This document shows positions 15,022-21,622 of a DNA stretch of 22,885 bases, one piece after another. Source of the stretch: JBBREP01 sp036501845 (lineage in GTDB: Bacteria; Actinomycetota; Acidimicrobiia; IMCC26256; PALSA-610). A program made the translations under genes and the position numbers. The notes under the pieces are model-generated. The model was not told the DNA's origin, searched no databases, and saw only the letters and a list, made by a program, of their open reading frames with translations. The stretch spans positions 1 through 22,885 of the forward strand of contig DASXZO010000078.1 of assembly GCA_036501845.1 (NCBI GenBank), read 5' to 3'. Within the stretch, counting starts at the first letter, position 1. Each line of letters begins with the position of its first letter.

Positions 15022-16110
15022 GTGGGTGGCGACCGGGCGGTGCGGCACTTTGGCGGCTTTGACACGCTGCGCATATTCGCGGCGATGGCCGTGGTGCTCA
15101 CGCACTCCTTCGAGCTGACGGGGCACGCCACCGACCGCCCCTTCGCGCACGTGGGCCGCTACCCCATCGCACCGGGCGAGGTCGGTGTGTGGATCTTCTT
15201 CGCCACCAGTGGATTCCTCGTGGCCAGGAGCTTTGCCCGCGTGCAACGCGGCATTCCGTTCGCCTGGAACCGTTTCGCCCGCATCTGGCCCGCGCTGATC
15301 ACTCTCATCCTCCTGTCGGTGTTCGTACTCGGCCCGCTCATGACGACGTTGACACTGCACCAGTACTTCTCGTCGACCGTCACCTGGCACTACCTCGTGC
15401 GCAACCTCATCATGTTCAAGGGCCCGACGTTCGCGCTCCCCGGCGTGTTCGCGAACCAGCCCGCGAAGGCGATCAACGGATCGCTCTGGACGCTGCCCTA
15501 CGAGTTGTGGGCCTACGTCGGTGTGCTCCTGCTCGGCGTGACCGGCCTGTTGAAGCGGCGGTACATCCCGATCGGTCTCGCGATCGTGGCGATAGTCACG
15601 TTCCGCTTCGACACGTACTCACACCAGATCCATTTCAACTATTCGGCGTTCGCGATGTCGACACGGCAAGGCGCGCCGCTCGCGGCGTTCTTCCTGATCG
15701 GCGTGGTCGCGGCAGGCATCCACGACTTCGACCTGCGGCGCTTGGCCTGGCCCGCATCGGCCCTCCTTGCGCTCTCGTTGCTCGTACGCGAGCCGGTCCT
15801 GTTCATCGTCGCCATGGCGGCGCTCACCCTCGGGCTCGGTACCACCGACACTCGGTTCAGCGCGCGCCTGCGCACGCTCGGCGATCCCTCGTACGGCATG
15901 TACATCTTCTGCTTCCCGCTCCAGCAGACGCTGTACCACGCCGGCATCCACACGTCGTGGGTGATGTTCGCCGCGTCGGCGCCGCTCTCGGTCGCGATCG
16001 GCTACGCGTCGTGGCACATCGTCGAGTCGCCGGCGCTCCGGCGGCTCAAGTACCGCCGCAAGCGGTTGTGGAGCACCGACGTGCGGCCCGCGCCGGCGGC
16101 GGCCAACTAG
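15022..16110 (+). CDS. Acyltransferase 3 family membrane protein (OafA-like)
   Basis: 362 residues with about ten hydrophobic helices. It starts with FDTLRIFAAMAVVLTHSFEL (13-32), the family's first helix with the conserved His28, followed by GVWIFFATSGFLVARSF (55-71) and NRFARIWPA (83-91). These are the hallmarks of acyltransferase 3 proteins, which O-acylate surface polysaccharides, peptidoglycan or other exported molecules from the cytoplasmic side. The acceptor cannot be told. The start is GTG at 15022 with AAGGA about 8 nt upstream. It lies 63 nt after the transglutaminase gene and may share its transcript. Its TAG stop overlaps the stop of the opposing MerR-like gene in the palindrome CTAG. 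Confidence 0.9.
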   Translation: MGGDRAVRHFGGFDTLRIFAAMAVVLTHSFELTGHATDRPFAHVGRYPIAPGEVGVWIFFATSGFLVARSFARVQRGIPFAWNRFARIWPALITLILLSVFVLGPLMTTLTLHQYFSSTVTWHYLVRNLIMFKGPTFALPGVFANQPAKAINGSLWTLPYELWAYVGVLLLGVTGLLKRRYIPIGLAIVAIVTFRFDTYSHQIHFNYSAFAMSTRQGAPLAAFFLIGVVAAGIHDFDLRRLAWPASALLALSLLVREPVLFIVAMAALTLGLGTTDTRFSARLRTLGDPSYGMYIFCFPLQQTLYHAGIHTSWVMFAASAPLSVAIGYASWHIVESPALRRLKYRRKRLWSTDVRPAPAAAN

Positions 16111-16544
16111 CTGCTCTCGGCGAGCAAACCTTCGACGAAGCCCGCGCGGTCGCGGGTGAAGGCGCGCACCTCGGCCTCTACTTCGTCGACGATGCGCTCG
16201 ACCGGCACGAACAGCGCGAGTTGGCCATGGCGCAGCGCGTCGAGCACCTGGCCGTCGTCGCCGCAGGCCCACACGGTGCGGCCGTCGGCGACGAGACGTA
16301 CCGACGCGAGGTCGTCGCCCCATGCCGCAAGTGCTCGCAGCGCGCTCCGCACCCGAGCGCGAGGTGTGCCCGCGTCGAGCAGCGATCGGACGACTCGGAG
16401 CACCACCAGATCGCGGAACGAGTAGGCGCCGTCGACGCCTGACGGCGGCACGAGATCGGCGCGGTCCCACGCAGTGAGCTGCTGCACGCTGCAGTCGGCG
16501 AGGCGTGCCGCCTGCGCGCGCGTGAAGCCTTCGACCGACGTCAC
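16107..16544 (-). CDS. MerR-like helix-turn-helix regulator
   Basis: 145 residues from GTG at 16544. The N-terminal part, GFTRAQAARLADCSVQQLTA (7-26) then WDRADLVPPS (27-36) and YSFRDLVVLRVVRSLLDAG (41-59), follows the MerR winged-helix layout in which Y(S/T)xxD precedes the wing helix. The rest (about 60-145) is an unassigned domain without a Cys cluster for metal sensing, so ligand and targets are unknown. The frame is open further upstream, but those residues are Arg-rich and read through the end of the DUF3040 gene. AAGG lies about 11 nt before GTG. It ends overlapping the convergent acyltransferase stop. Confidence 0.75.
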   Translation of the reverse strand: MTSVEGFTRAQAARLADCSVQQLTAWDRADLVPPSGVDGAYSFRDLVVLRVVRSLLDAGTPRARVRSALRALAAWGDDLASVRLVADGRTVWACGDDGQVLDALRHGQLALFVPVERIVDEVEAEVRAFTRDRAGFVEGLLAESS

Positions 16545-16573
16545 CGTGTCAGAACCTTGCTCGCCCGCCGCGC

Positions 16574-16951
16574 TCAGCCGTCGTGACGGTGGAAGCGCTC
16601 GCGCAAGCCGCGGCCGGTGTCGCCGAAGAGGCTGCGCACACCACCTTCGCGGATCCCGAAGATGCTGTGCAGTCCGGCCTTGCCGATCTTCTTCAGATTC
16701 GTGGCGATCGTCCACAGCGCGAACAGCATGCCGAGGAAGCCGGCGAACGCGAGCGCGATGTTGTTCGTGAACGTGAGCACGACCACCACGAGGCCCACGA
16801 TGAAGCCGACCATCGCCCAGCGGATCGCGCGCAGCGCGTGGCGATACACCGTGGTGCGACTGACCGTGTCGACGAGCTGCGGGTCGGTGGCGCTCAGCTG
16901 CGCCTCGATCTCTCTGAGGATCTTGAGCTCGTTGTCGGAGAGCCCCGGCAT
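16574..16951 (-). CDS. DUF3040 family small membrane protein
   Basis: 125 residues. The N-terminal PGLSDNELKILREIEAQL (2-19) followed by DPQLV matches DUF3040, a short actinobacterial family of unknown function. Two membrane helices follow (about 43-61 and 65-84), then a basic, Gly-rich tail ending RERFHRHDG. ATG at 16951 is chosen over an in-frame codon at 17011 because GAGGT lies 7 nt before it and family members begin within a few residues of LSD. The MerR-like gene begins 29 nt downstream, suggesting one transcript. Confidence 0.85.
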   Translation of the reverse strand: MPGLSDNELKILREIEAQLSATDPQLVDTVSRTTVYRHALRAIRWAMVGFIVGLVVVVLTFTNNIALAFAGFLGMLFALWTIATNLKKIGKAGLHSIFGIREGGVRSLFGDTGRGLRERFHRHDG

Positions 16952-17004
16952 TGGTGTGACCTCGCAGATTGCCTGGGATGATTCCCTAGGACAAGAACAC
17001 GGTA

Positions 17005-17022
17005 CCCGCATTCTCGCGCGGG
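17005..17022 (-). terminator. Weak stem-loop after the oxidoreductase gene
   Basis: CCCGC (17005-17009) and GCGGG (17018-17022) form a five-pair all-GC stem with an 8-nt loop, 10 nt after the oxidoreductase stop. The minus-strand sequence after it (TACCGTGTTCTTGTCC) is only moderately T-rich. It may separate the Nudix-dinB-oxidoreductase run from the DUF3040 gene. Confidence 0.25.
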
Positions 17023-17032
17023 GAACGTCGGG

Positions 17033-18094
17033 TCACAATGCGGAGGGTGTCACCTTCACCCCGGCCTCGGACGCCGAACGGTAGGCCGCCTCCACCACTC
17101 TGTGCGCCGACAAGGCCTCCGTGGCGCTCGGATGCCCGCGTCGAGGACCACCGGGTGCGTCGAGGCCCTTCAGGAAGGCCAGCGCGGGTTCGGCGTATTG
17201 CGCCACCGACTTCTCGTACACGTCGGGCACGGCGAGCAGCGCGGCCCAGTCGGGCAGTGCCGCGGTGCGTTCGGTGGTGTCGTCGGCCGTCTGCACATGG
17301 AGCGGGCCGAGGTAGTCGTCCTCGGTCCACAGATAGGCGCGCTCGCAGAACACTTCGAGCCGGCGACTCGACCCGCGCGAGAGCACTTGATGCCACACGC
17401 TCGCGAGCGTCGCGCTCGCGCCGCTGTCGTATTGGAGCTGCACCACCGCGGTGTCTTCGATGCCGGGATGACCGAAACGCTCCGCCGTCGTCGCCTGCAC
17501 CGTGCGCGCCTCGCCGAGGATCCAGGCGAGCACGTCGATGTCGTGGATCGAGTGCTCGATGAGCGTGCCACCACCGGCGAGGCCGCGCTCGCGCCGCCAC
17601 GTGGAGCCGTACATGCCCTGGATCGGGAAATACTGGTCGTCGCGCAACGAGGCGTAGAGCACGCGCCCGTACTCCTCGGTGCGCACGATCTCGGCCACGT
17701 GTGCGAACACGGGCGCGTGCCTGAGCACCAGGCCCACCTGGTGCGGCACCCGTTCGAGCAGGCCGGCGACGAGCACGCAATCCTCGATGTTCGGTGCGAG
17801 CGGCTTCTCGCAGAACACCGCGAGTCCGCGTTGCACAGCCGCGCGCACCGCATCGAGGTGACCCGCCGTCCACGTGCAGATCCACACCACGTCCACCGCG
17901 TCGAGCAGCGATTCGATCGAGTCGTGCGCGGTCGCGTGGTTGTGTGCCGCGAGCTTCTCGGCGCGCTCGCGGTCGGTGTCGAACGTCGCGGTGATCGCCG
18001 CGTCGACGAGACCGGCCTTGGCGAGCTGCGCGATCGCGTACGAGTGCACGGTGGCGATGTGGCCACAACCGACGAACCCGATCCGGCGCGTCAT
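17033..18094 (-). CDS. Gfo/Idh/MocA family NAD(P)-dependent oxidoreductase
   Basis: 353 residues. The N-terminal Rossmann fold starts IGFVGCGHIATVH (5-17); the family lysine motif is EKP (96-98) in VFCEKPLAPN; the second domain carries GGGTLIEHSIHDIDVL (174-189), where His184 and Asp187 match the usual catalytic positions and Glu180 stands where Asp is common. Such enzymes oxidise or reduce sugars, inositols or related polyols; the substrate cannot be predicted. The ATG at 18094 overlaps the DNA polymerase IV stop by 4 nt (ATGA), with GAGGA about 9 nt upstream inside that gene. No functional tie between the two is obvious, so coupling may only reflect compaction. Confidence 0.92.
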   Translation of the reverse strand: MTRRIGFVGCGHIATVHSYAIAQLAKAGLVDAAITATFDTDRERAEKLAAHNHATAHDSIESLLDAVDVVWICTWTAGHLDAVRAAVQRGLAVFCEKPLAPNIEDCVLVAGLLERVPHQVGLVLRHAPVFAHVAEIVRTEEYGRVLYASLRDDQYFPIQGMYGSTWRRERGLAGGGTLIEHSIHDIDVLAWILGEARTVQATTAERFGHPGIEDTAVVQLQYDSGASATLASVWHQVLSRGSSRRLEVFCERAYLWTEDDYLGPLHVQTADDTTERTAALPDWAALLAVPDVYEKSVAQYAEPALAFLKGLDAPGGPRRGHPSATEALSAHRVVEAAYRSASEAGVKVTPSAL

Positions 18095-19329
18095 CGGTCG
18101 TCGTCCTCGCGATCGCCTTCGCCGCCTTCGCCATCGCCGCGCCGCACGAGTACCGCCGGCGTCACCGCGGCGTTACCGAAACGCGCCCGCACGGAGTCGA
18201 CCGCGCGTTCCACTGCTTCTCGACGCGCGCCGCCCGTTGCCGCGCTTGCCTCGGCATCGGCCAGCCCGAGGTCGAGCACGCCTTGGGCGTCGTCGGTGTG
18301 GGCCGCGAGCTGCGACACGTGCACACCCAGCAGCCGCACGCCGCGCTCGACATCGACGTCGTCGAGGAGCGAGCGCGCGGTCGCGCTCACCACGGCGGCA
18401 AGATCGGTCCGCGCATCGAGCGTGCGCGAGCGGGTGATGGTGGTGAAGTCGCCGTAGCGCGCCTTCAAGGTCACCACGCGGCCGGCGACGTCGTGCGCCC
18501 GCAGCCGCGCCGCCACGCGGTCGGAGAGTGCGAGCAGCTCACGCTCGGCTGCCGTTCGAGTACAGATGTCGTGCGCAAAGGTCTCCTCGTTCCCGATCGA
18601 CTTGGTCTCGCGGCTCGTTTCGATCGGTCGGGCGTCGATGTTGCGCGACAGTTCCCGGAGATGGCGCCCGTTGGCCATGCCGAGCGTGCCTTCGAGAGTG
18701 CCGTCGGGCAGCGCGGCCACGTCACCGATCGTGTGCACACCGATCCGCTCGAGCTTGGCGAGCGTCTTCGGGCCCACACCCCAGAGCTTCTGCACCGGCA
18801 ACGGCGCCAGAAACTCCAATTCGGCGCCGGGCGGCACGATCAGCACCCCGTCGGGCTTCGCCATGTCGCTCGCGATCTTCGACAAGAACTTCGTCGTCGC
18901 AGCGCCCACGCTGATCGCCAGTCCGGCCTCGTCGCGCACGCGGCGGCGGACCAGCGCGGCCACCTCCGCGGCGTCGCCGTGCAACCGCTGCACCGGCGCC
19001 ACGTCGAGGAAGGCCTCGTCCACCGAGAGCTGCTCCACATCGGGCGTGATGTCGCGCAGGATCGTCATCACTCTGCGGCTGTGCTCCTCGTACACACCGT
19101 GGCGCGGCGTCACGTACATGCCGTTCGGGCACTGCCGGCGCGCCACACCTGTGGGCATCGCCGAGTGCACACCGAATGCTCGGGCTTCGTAGCTCGCCGC
19201 GGCCACCACCCCTCGCCGGCCGAGCCCGGCCACGATCACCGGCTTGCCTCGCAGCGTCGGATCGAGCAGCTGTTCGACCGACGCGAAGAACGCGTCGAGG
19301 TCGACGTGTAAGAACTGCGCCGAGGTCAT
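18091..19329 (-). CDS. dinB: DNA polymerase IV (DinB), Y-family translesion polymerase
   Basis: 412 residues. Catalytic carboxylates are visible as Asp10 in FLHVDLDAFFASVEQ (6-20) and Asp104-Glu105 in SVDEAFLDV (102-110); Phe15 sits at the steric gate position. A fingers segment with SYEAR (47-51) and a WGVGPKTL helix-hairpin-helix in the thumb region follow, then the little-finger domain. The C-terminus is acidic (GDGEGGEGDREDDDR) and I see no obvious beta-clamp motif. ATG at 19329 is chosen because it gives the standard N-terminus and overlaps the Nudix stop by 4 nt (ATGA). The frame remains open upstream to 19455, but that part is Arg/Ala-rich. No SOS box was looked for successfully upstream. 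Confidence 0.95.
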   Translation of the reverse strand: MTSAQFLHVDLDAFFASVEQLLDPTLRGKPVIVAGLGRRGVVAAASYEARAFGVHSAMPTGVARRQCPNGMYVTPRHGVYEEHSRRVMTILRDITPDVEQLSVDEAFLDVAPVQRLHGDAAEVAALVRRRVRDEAGLAISVGAATTKFLSKIASDMAKPDGVLIVPPGAELEFLAPLPVQKLWGVGPKTLAKLERIGVHTIGDVAALPDGTLEGTLGMANGRHLRELSRNIDARPIETSRETKSIGNEETFAHDICTRTAAERELLALSDRVAARLRAHDVAGRVVTLKARYGDFTTITRSRTLDARTDLAAVVSATARSLLDDVDVERGVRLLGVHVSQLAAHTDDAQGVLDLGLADAEASAATGGARREAVERAVDSVRARFGNAAVTPAVLVRRGDGEGGEGDREDDDR

Positions 19330-19829
19330 CGGCGTTCGACGCGGAGGTCGCTGCGACTCGTGCCGAACACGTCGTATTCGAAGCGCCGATGCGGCACCTC
19401 TGGCGTGAGCTCCCAGCGGTCGAGCAGCCACTCGGCCAGCGGCTCGCGCACCCATTGCGGGCAGGTGGCCAGCAGGTCGTGCGCGTCGGAAGGAATGCAG
19501 TAGCTGGCTTCCACCACGATGCCGTCAGGATCGGCGATCGTGATCTCGCCCTCGTACGCCACCGCGAGATGCACCTCGCACCGCAAGCGCCAGCCGAGAT
19601 CGGCGGCCTCGGCCACCACCTCGTACACCGGTCCGACCCACTCGCTCACGATGATCCCGGTCTCCTCCTCGACTTCGCGCGTGAGCGCGGCGAGCAGCGA
19701 CGAGTCTTCGGCGTCGACCACTCCGCCGGGCGTGCTCCAGTCCTCCACGCCGCCGCGCCGCACGTTGCGCACCAGCAACAACTCGCCGTCGCGCTCGATC
19801 AACCCGCTCGCAACCGTCCACTCCCGCAT
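19326..19829 (-). CDS. Nudix hydrolase
   Basis: 167 residues. The Nudix region is PGGVVDAEDSSLLAALTR (34-51) followed by EVEEETGI (52-59). The metal-binding REVEEETG part is canonical, but the loop from G36 to R51 is one residue longer than the usual G(x5)E(x7)RE, with Asp42 or Glu41 in the first acidic position. Nudix enzymes split nucleoside diphosphate-linked compounds; beside dinB a nucleotide-cleaning role would be reasonable but is inference. The start is ATG at 19829 with GGAGG about 11 nt upstream. It is the first gene of a minus-strand run whose next two junctions are both ATGA overlaps. Confidence 0.88.
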   Translation of the reverse strand: MREWTVASGLIERDGELLLVRNVRRGGVEDWSTPGGVVDAEDSSLLAALTREVEEETGIIVSEWVGPVYEVVAEAADLGWRLRCEVHLAVAYEGEITIADPDGIVVEASYCIPSDAHDLLATCPQWVREPLAEWLLDRWELTPEVPHRRFEYDVFGTSRSDLRVERR

Positions 19830-19962
19830 CTATTGCGCCGCCTCCGGCAGCGCGGCGAGCGTCCTACGCACTCGTGTCGCTCCTTCGTCGCTCCCGAGCT
19901 GCTCCGGTCGCCGCTCCGGAACGAGCACTTCGAGGGATACGGCTCCCTGCTTCTTACGACCT

Positions 19963-19968
19963 TAGGCT
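19963..19968 (+). promoter_or_regulatory. Candidate -10 element for the two-helix protein gene
   Basis: TAGGCT fits TANNNT and ends 8 nt before the ATG at 19977, a spacing that suits a nearly leaderless transcript. There is no Shine-Dalgarno before this ATG. No -35 is clear. The remaining divergent gap to the Nudix gene (19830-19962) shows only a weak AGGGA/TCCCT repeat at 19933-19948. Confidence 0.35.
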
Positions 19969-19976
19969 CCGCGACG

Positions 19977-20339
19977 ATGGCGACGAACGGTCCGGTCGAC
20001 CCCGCAGTCAGCCATCCCAACGCGCCGCGCAAAGGTCCGGTGTACCTGGCGTATGCCGCCGTCGTGGTCGCGGGCACGCTCGGCGCGCTGATCGGCTACG
20101 GCCTGGTGAACGCCACATGCAGCGACCAGGCGCCGAAGCTGCAACGCCTGCTCCACCTCGCCGACCCCGCGTACAAGATCCCCGCGCACTCGTGCCAGGT
20201 GCAGCGCGCCGGCGGCCTGCTCGGTGGTGCGATCATCGCCGGCATCGGCGCGGGCATCGTGGCCGTGCTCGTGCTGCGGGCCATGACCGATTGGCACACG
20301 CACAAGCCCACCGGCCACGTCGACCCGAGCGACTCGTAA
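19977..20339 (+). CDS. Two-helix membrane protein of unknown function
   Basis: 120 residues from ATG at 19977. I do not recognise the family. It has a hydrophilic N-terminus (1-20), a membrane helix (about 22-44), an extracytoplasmic-looking loop of about 33 residues, a second Gly/Ala/Ile-rich helix (about 79-101) and a short polar C-terminus with WHTHKPTGH (106-114). Cys48 and Cys73 bracket the loop and could form a disulphide if it faces outside. The frame is open far upstream, but only as a shadow of the Nudix and dinB genes. The stop is 12 nt before the next gene, so the two are probably co-transcribed. Confidence 0.7.
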   Translation: MATNGPVDPAVSHPNAPRKGPVYLAYAAVVVAGTLGALIGYGLVNATCSDQAPKLQRLLHLADPAYKIPAHSCQVQRAGGLLGGAIIAGIGAGIVAVLVLRAMTDWHTHKPTGHVDPSDS

Positions 20340-20351
20340 GGCGACTGCGCG

Positions 20352-20984
20352 ATGGCCGACCTGTACCCGCTCGTGGTCGACGAGCGCCGTCGCCTCGCCG
20401 ATCAGCTCGACCAGCTCACCGACGAGCAGTGGGCCACGCCGAGTCTGTGCGCGGGCTGGACCGTGCGCGATGTCGCCGCGCATGTGGTGTATCCCACGAC
20501 CACGTCGAAGGTGCGCGTGATCGCGCCGTTCGTGCGCAGCGGCTTCAACTTCGACAAGCTGACCACGCAGCTCGTGCGGGCCGACACTCGCAGCGGGCCC
20601 GAGCTGGCCGCCGTGTTGCGCAAGAACGCCGAGCACCGGTTCACCCCGCCGGGCTTCGGGTTCGAGGCGCCGCTCACCGACGTGGTGGTGCACGGTCGCG
20701 ATATCGGGCGGCCTTTGGGTCTTCCCGCTTCGATCGATGCTTCGACGGCGCGTGCCGTGCTCGACTTCGTCGTGTCGAAGAAGGCTCGACGCGGATTCGT
20801 GGGCCGAGGCATCACCGAAGATCTCCGTTTCGAGGCCACCGACCTCAACTGGGCGCACGGCACCGGCCCCGAAGTGCGTGGCCCCGCCGAAGCCGTCATC
20901 CTCGCGATCCTCGGCCGCGCCGTCGCCCTCCCCGACCTGTCGGGCCCTGGCGCCGTGTTACTCGGCGGCCGCCTCGCCGCGTAG
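20352..20984 (+). CDS. Maleylpyruvate isomerase family (mycothiol-dependent, DinB-like fold) protein
   Basis: 210 residues. The segment LCAGWTVRDVAAHVVY (32-47) is the hallmark of the TIGR03083/MDMPI N-terminal family, a four-helix fold that binds a divalent metal through histidines; His44 fits the first ligand and the later TDVVVHGRDIGRPLGL (109-124), with His114, fits the second histidine region. Characterised members are mycothiol-dependent maleylpyruvate isomerases, but most relatives have unknown substrates, so only family membership is claimed. The start ATG has AAGG about 10 nt upstream, overlapping the end of the preceding gene's region. A strong stem-loop follows 18 nt after the stop. 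Confidence 0.85.
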   Translation: MADLYPLVVDERRRLADQLDQLTDEQWATPSLCAGWTVRDVAAHVVYPTTTSKVRVIAPFVRSGFNFDKLTTQLVRADTRSGPELAAVLRKNAEHRFTPPGFGFEAPLTDVVVHGRDIGRPLGLPASIDASTARAVLDFVVSKKARRGFVGRGITEDLRFEATDLNWAHGTGPEVRGPAEAVILAILGRAVALPDLSGPGAVLLGGRLAA

Positions 20985-21002
20985 CGGCCCGTCCCGGCGC
21001 GC

Positions 21003-21046
21003 GTGGTCCTGCACTTGTCAGCCATTCCTGACTTTCGCAGGACCAC
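21003..21046 (+). repeat. Two-tier stem-loop between the isomerase-family gene and the sigma factor
   Basis: GTGGTCCTGC (21003-21012) and GCAGGACCAC (21037-21046) are perfect 10-bp inverted arms. Inside, after a symmetrical 4-nt internal loop, GTCAG (21017-21021) and CTGAC (21028-21032) form a second stem with loop CCATTC. No T-run follows (CCATCAGG), so it is not a classical intrinsic terminator. It could terminate without U-tract, or be an operator or leader structure for the sigma gene 46-52 nt downstream. Confidence 0.6.
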
Positions 21047-21097
21047 CCATCAGGTTGTCAACCGATTCGGCCGCCCCAGCGTGGAAGAGTCGTGCCG

Positions 21098-21622
21098 ATG
21101 GTCGAGCGCGCCGAAGTCGGGGAGGCGGAAGCGCCAGTGGTGTCCGCTGTTTCCGACGGCCCTCCTGCCTTCGAGGCTGAATTCGACCACCTGTTCGCGG
21201 CCGCGTACCGCGCCGCCTTCCGGCTGCTCGGCGATCGCGAGGAAGCATCCGATTGCGCGCAGGAGGCACTGACCCGCGCGTACCCGCGCTGGGAGCGCTT
21301 ACGGCGGGGCGAACCGGCATCGTGGGTCGTCCGTGTTGCCGCGAACCTCGCAATCGATCGCTGGCGACGGCAGCAGCGTTCCGACCGTTCAGAGCCGATC
21401 GCCGAAGCCCCGCACGTCGACGAATCGGTCGTCACCCGCGCCGTGCTCAACGCCGCGCTCGCCGAACTGCCCAGACGCCAGCGCGAGGTCGTCGTGCTCC
21501 GGTACGTCGGCGACTTTTCCGAGGCCCAGGTCGCGTCGGCCCTCGGGATCTCGCCCGGCGCAGTGAAGCAACACGCGTCACGCGGCCTCGCCGCGCTGCG
21601 CAACCAGTTGGAGGACAACTGA
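21098..21622 (+). CDS. ECF (SigE-type) RNA polymerase sigma factor
   Basis: 174 residues from ATG at 21098 (a GTG at 21092 would add two). Region 2 spans about 29-93: FDHLFAAAYRAAFRLLGD, then EASDCAQEALTRAYPRW and SWVVRVAANLAIDRWRR. Region 4 spans about 118-168: LAELPRRQREVVVLRYVGDF then SEAQVASALGISPGAVKQHA, the promoter -35 recognition helix-turn-helix. Only regions 2 and 4 are present, as in ECF factors. GGAAG lies about 10 nt before ATG. The gene ends in TGATG with the next gene, whose Shine-Dalgarno is in its last codons. No separate anti-sigma gene is visible; the coupled partner is a signal peptidase. Confidence 0.92.
   Translation: MVERAEVGEAEAPVVSAVSDGPPAFEAEFDHLFAAAYRAAFRLLGDREEASDCAQEALTRAYPRWERLRRGEPASWVVRVAANLAIDRWRRQQRSDRSEPIAEAPHVDESVVTRAVLNAALAELPRRQREVVVLRYVGDFSEAQVASALGISPGAVKQHASRGLAALRNQLEDN
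21610..21614 (+). promoter_or_regulatory. Ribosome binding site of the signal peptidase gene, inside the sigma gene
   Basis: GGAGG, 7 nt before ATG at 21622. With the TGATG overlap it fixes the start of the signal peptidase gene and indicates fixed-ratio synthesis of the two proteins. Confidence 0.75.

Noticed and set aside
13512..15062. 516-codon plus-strand frame overlapping the transglutaminase gene
   Set aside because: Arg/His/Pro-rich frame-shifted shadow; the main frame holds the catalytic Cys and His motifs.
21055..21060. TTGTCA as a housekeeping -35 for the sigma gene
   Set aside because: No TANNNT at 16-18 bp downstream, so a promoter cannot be supported.
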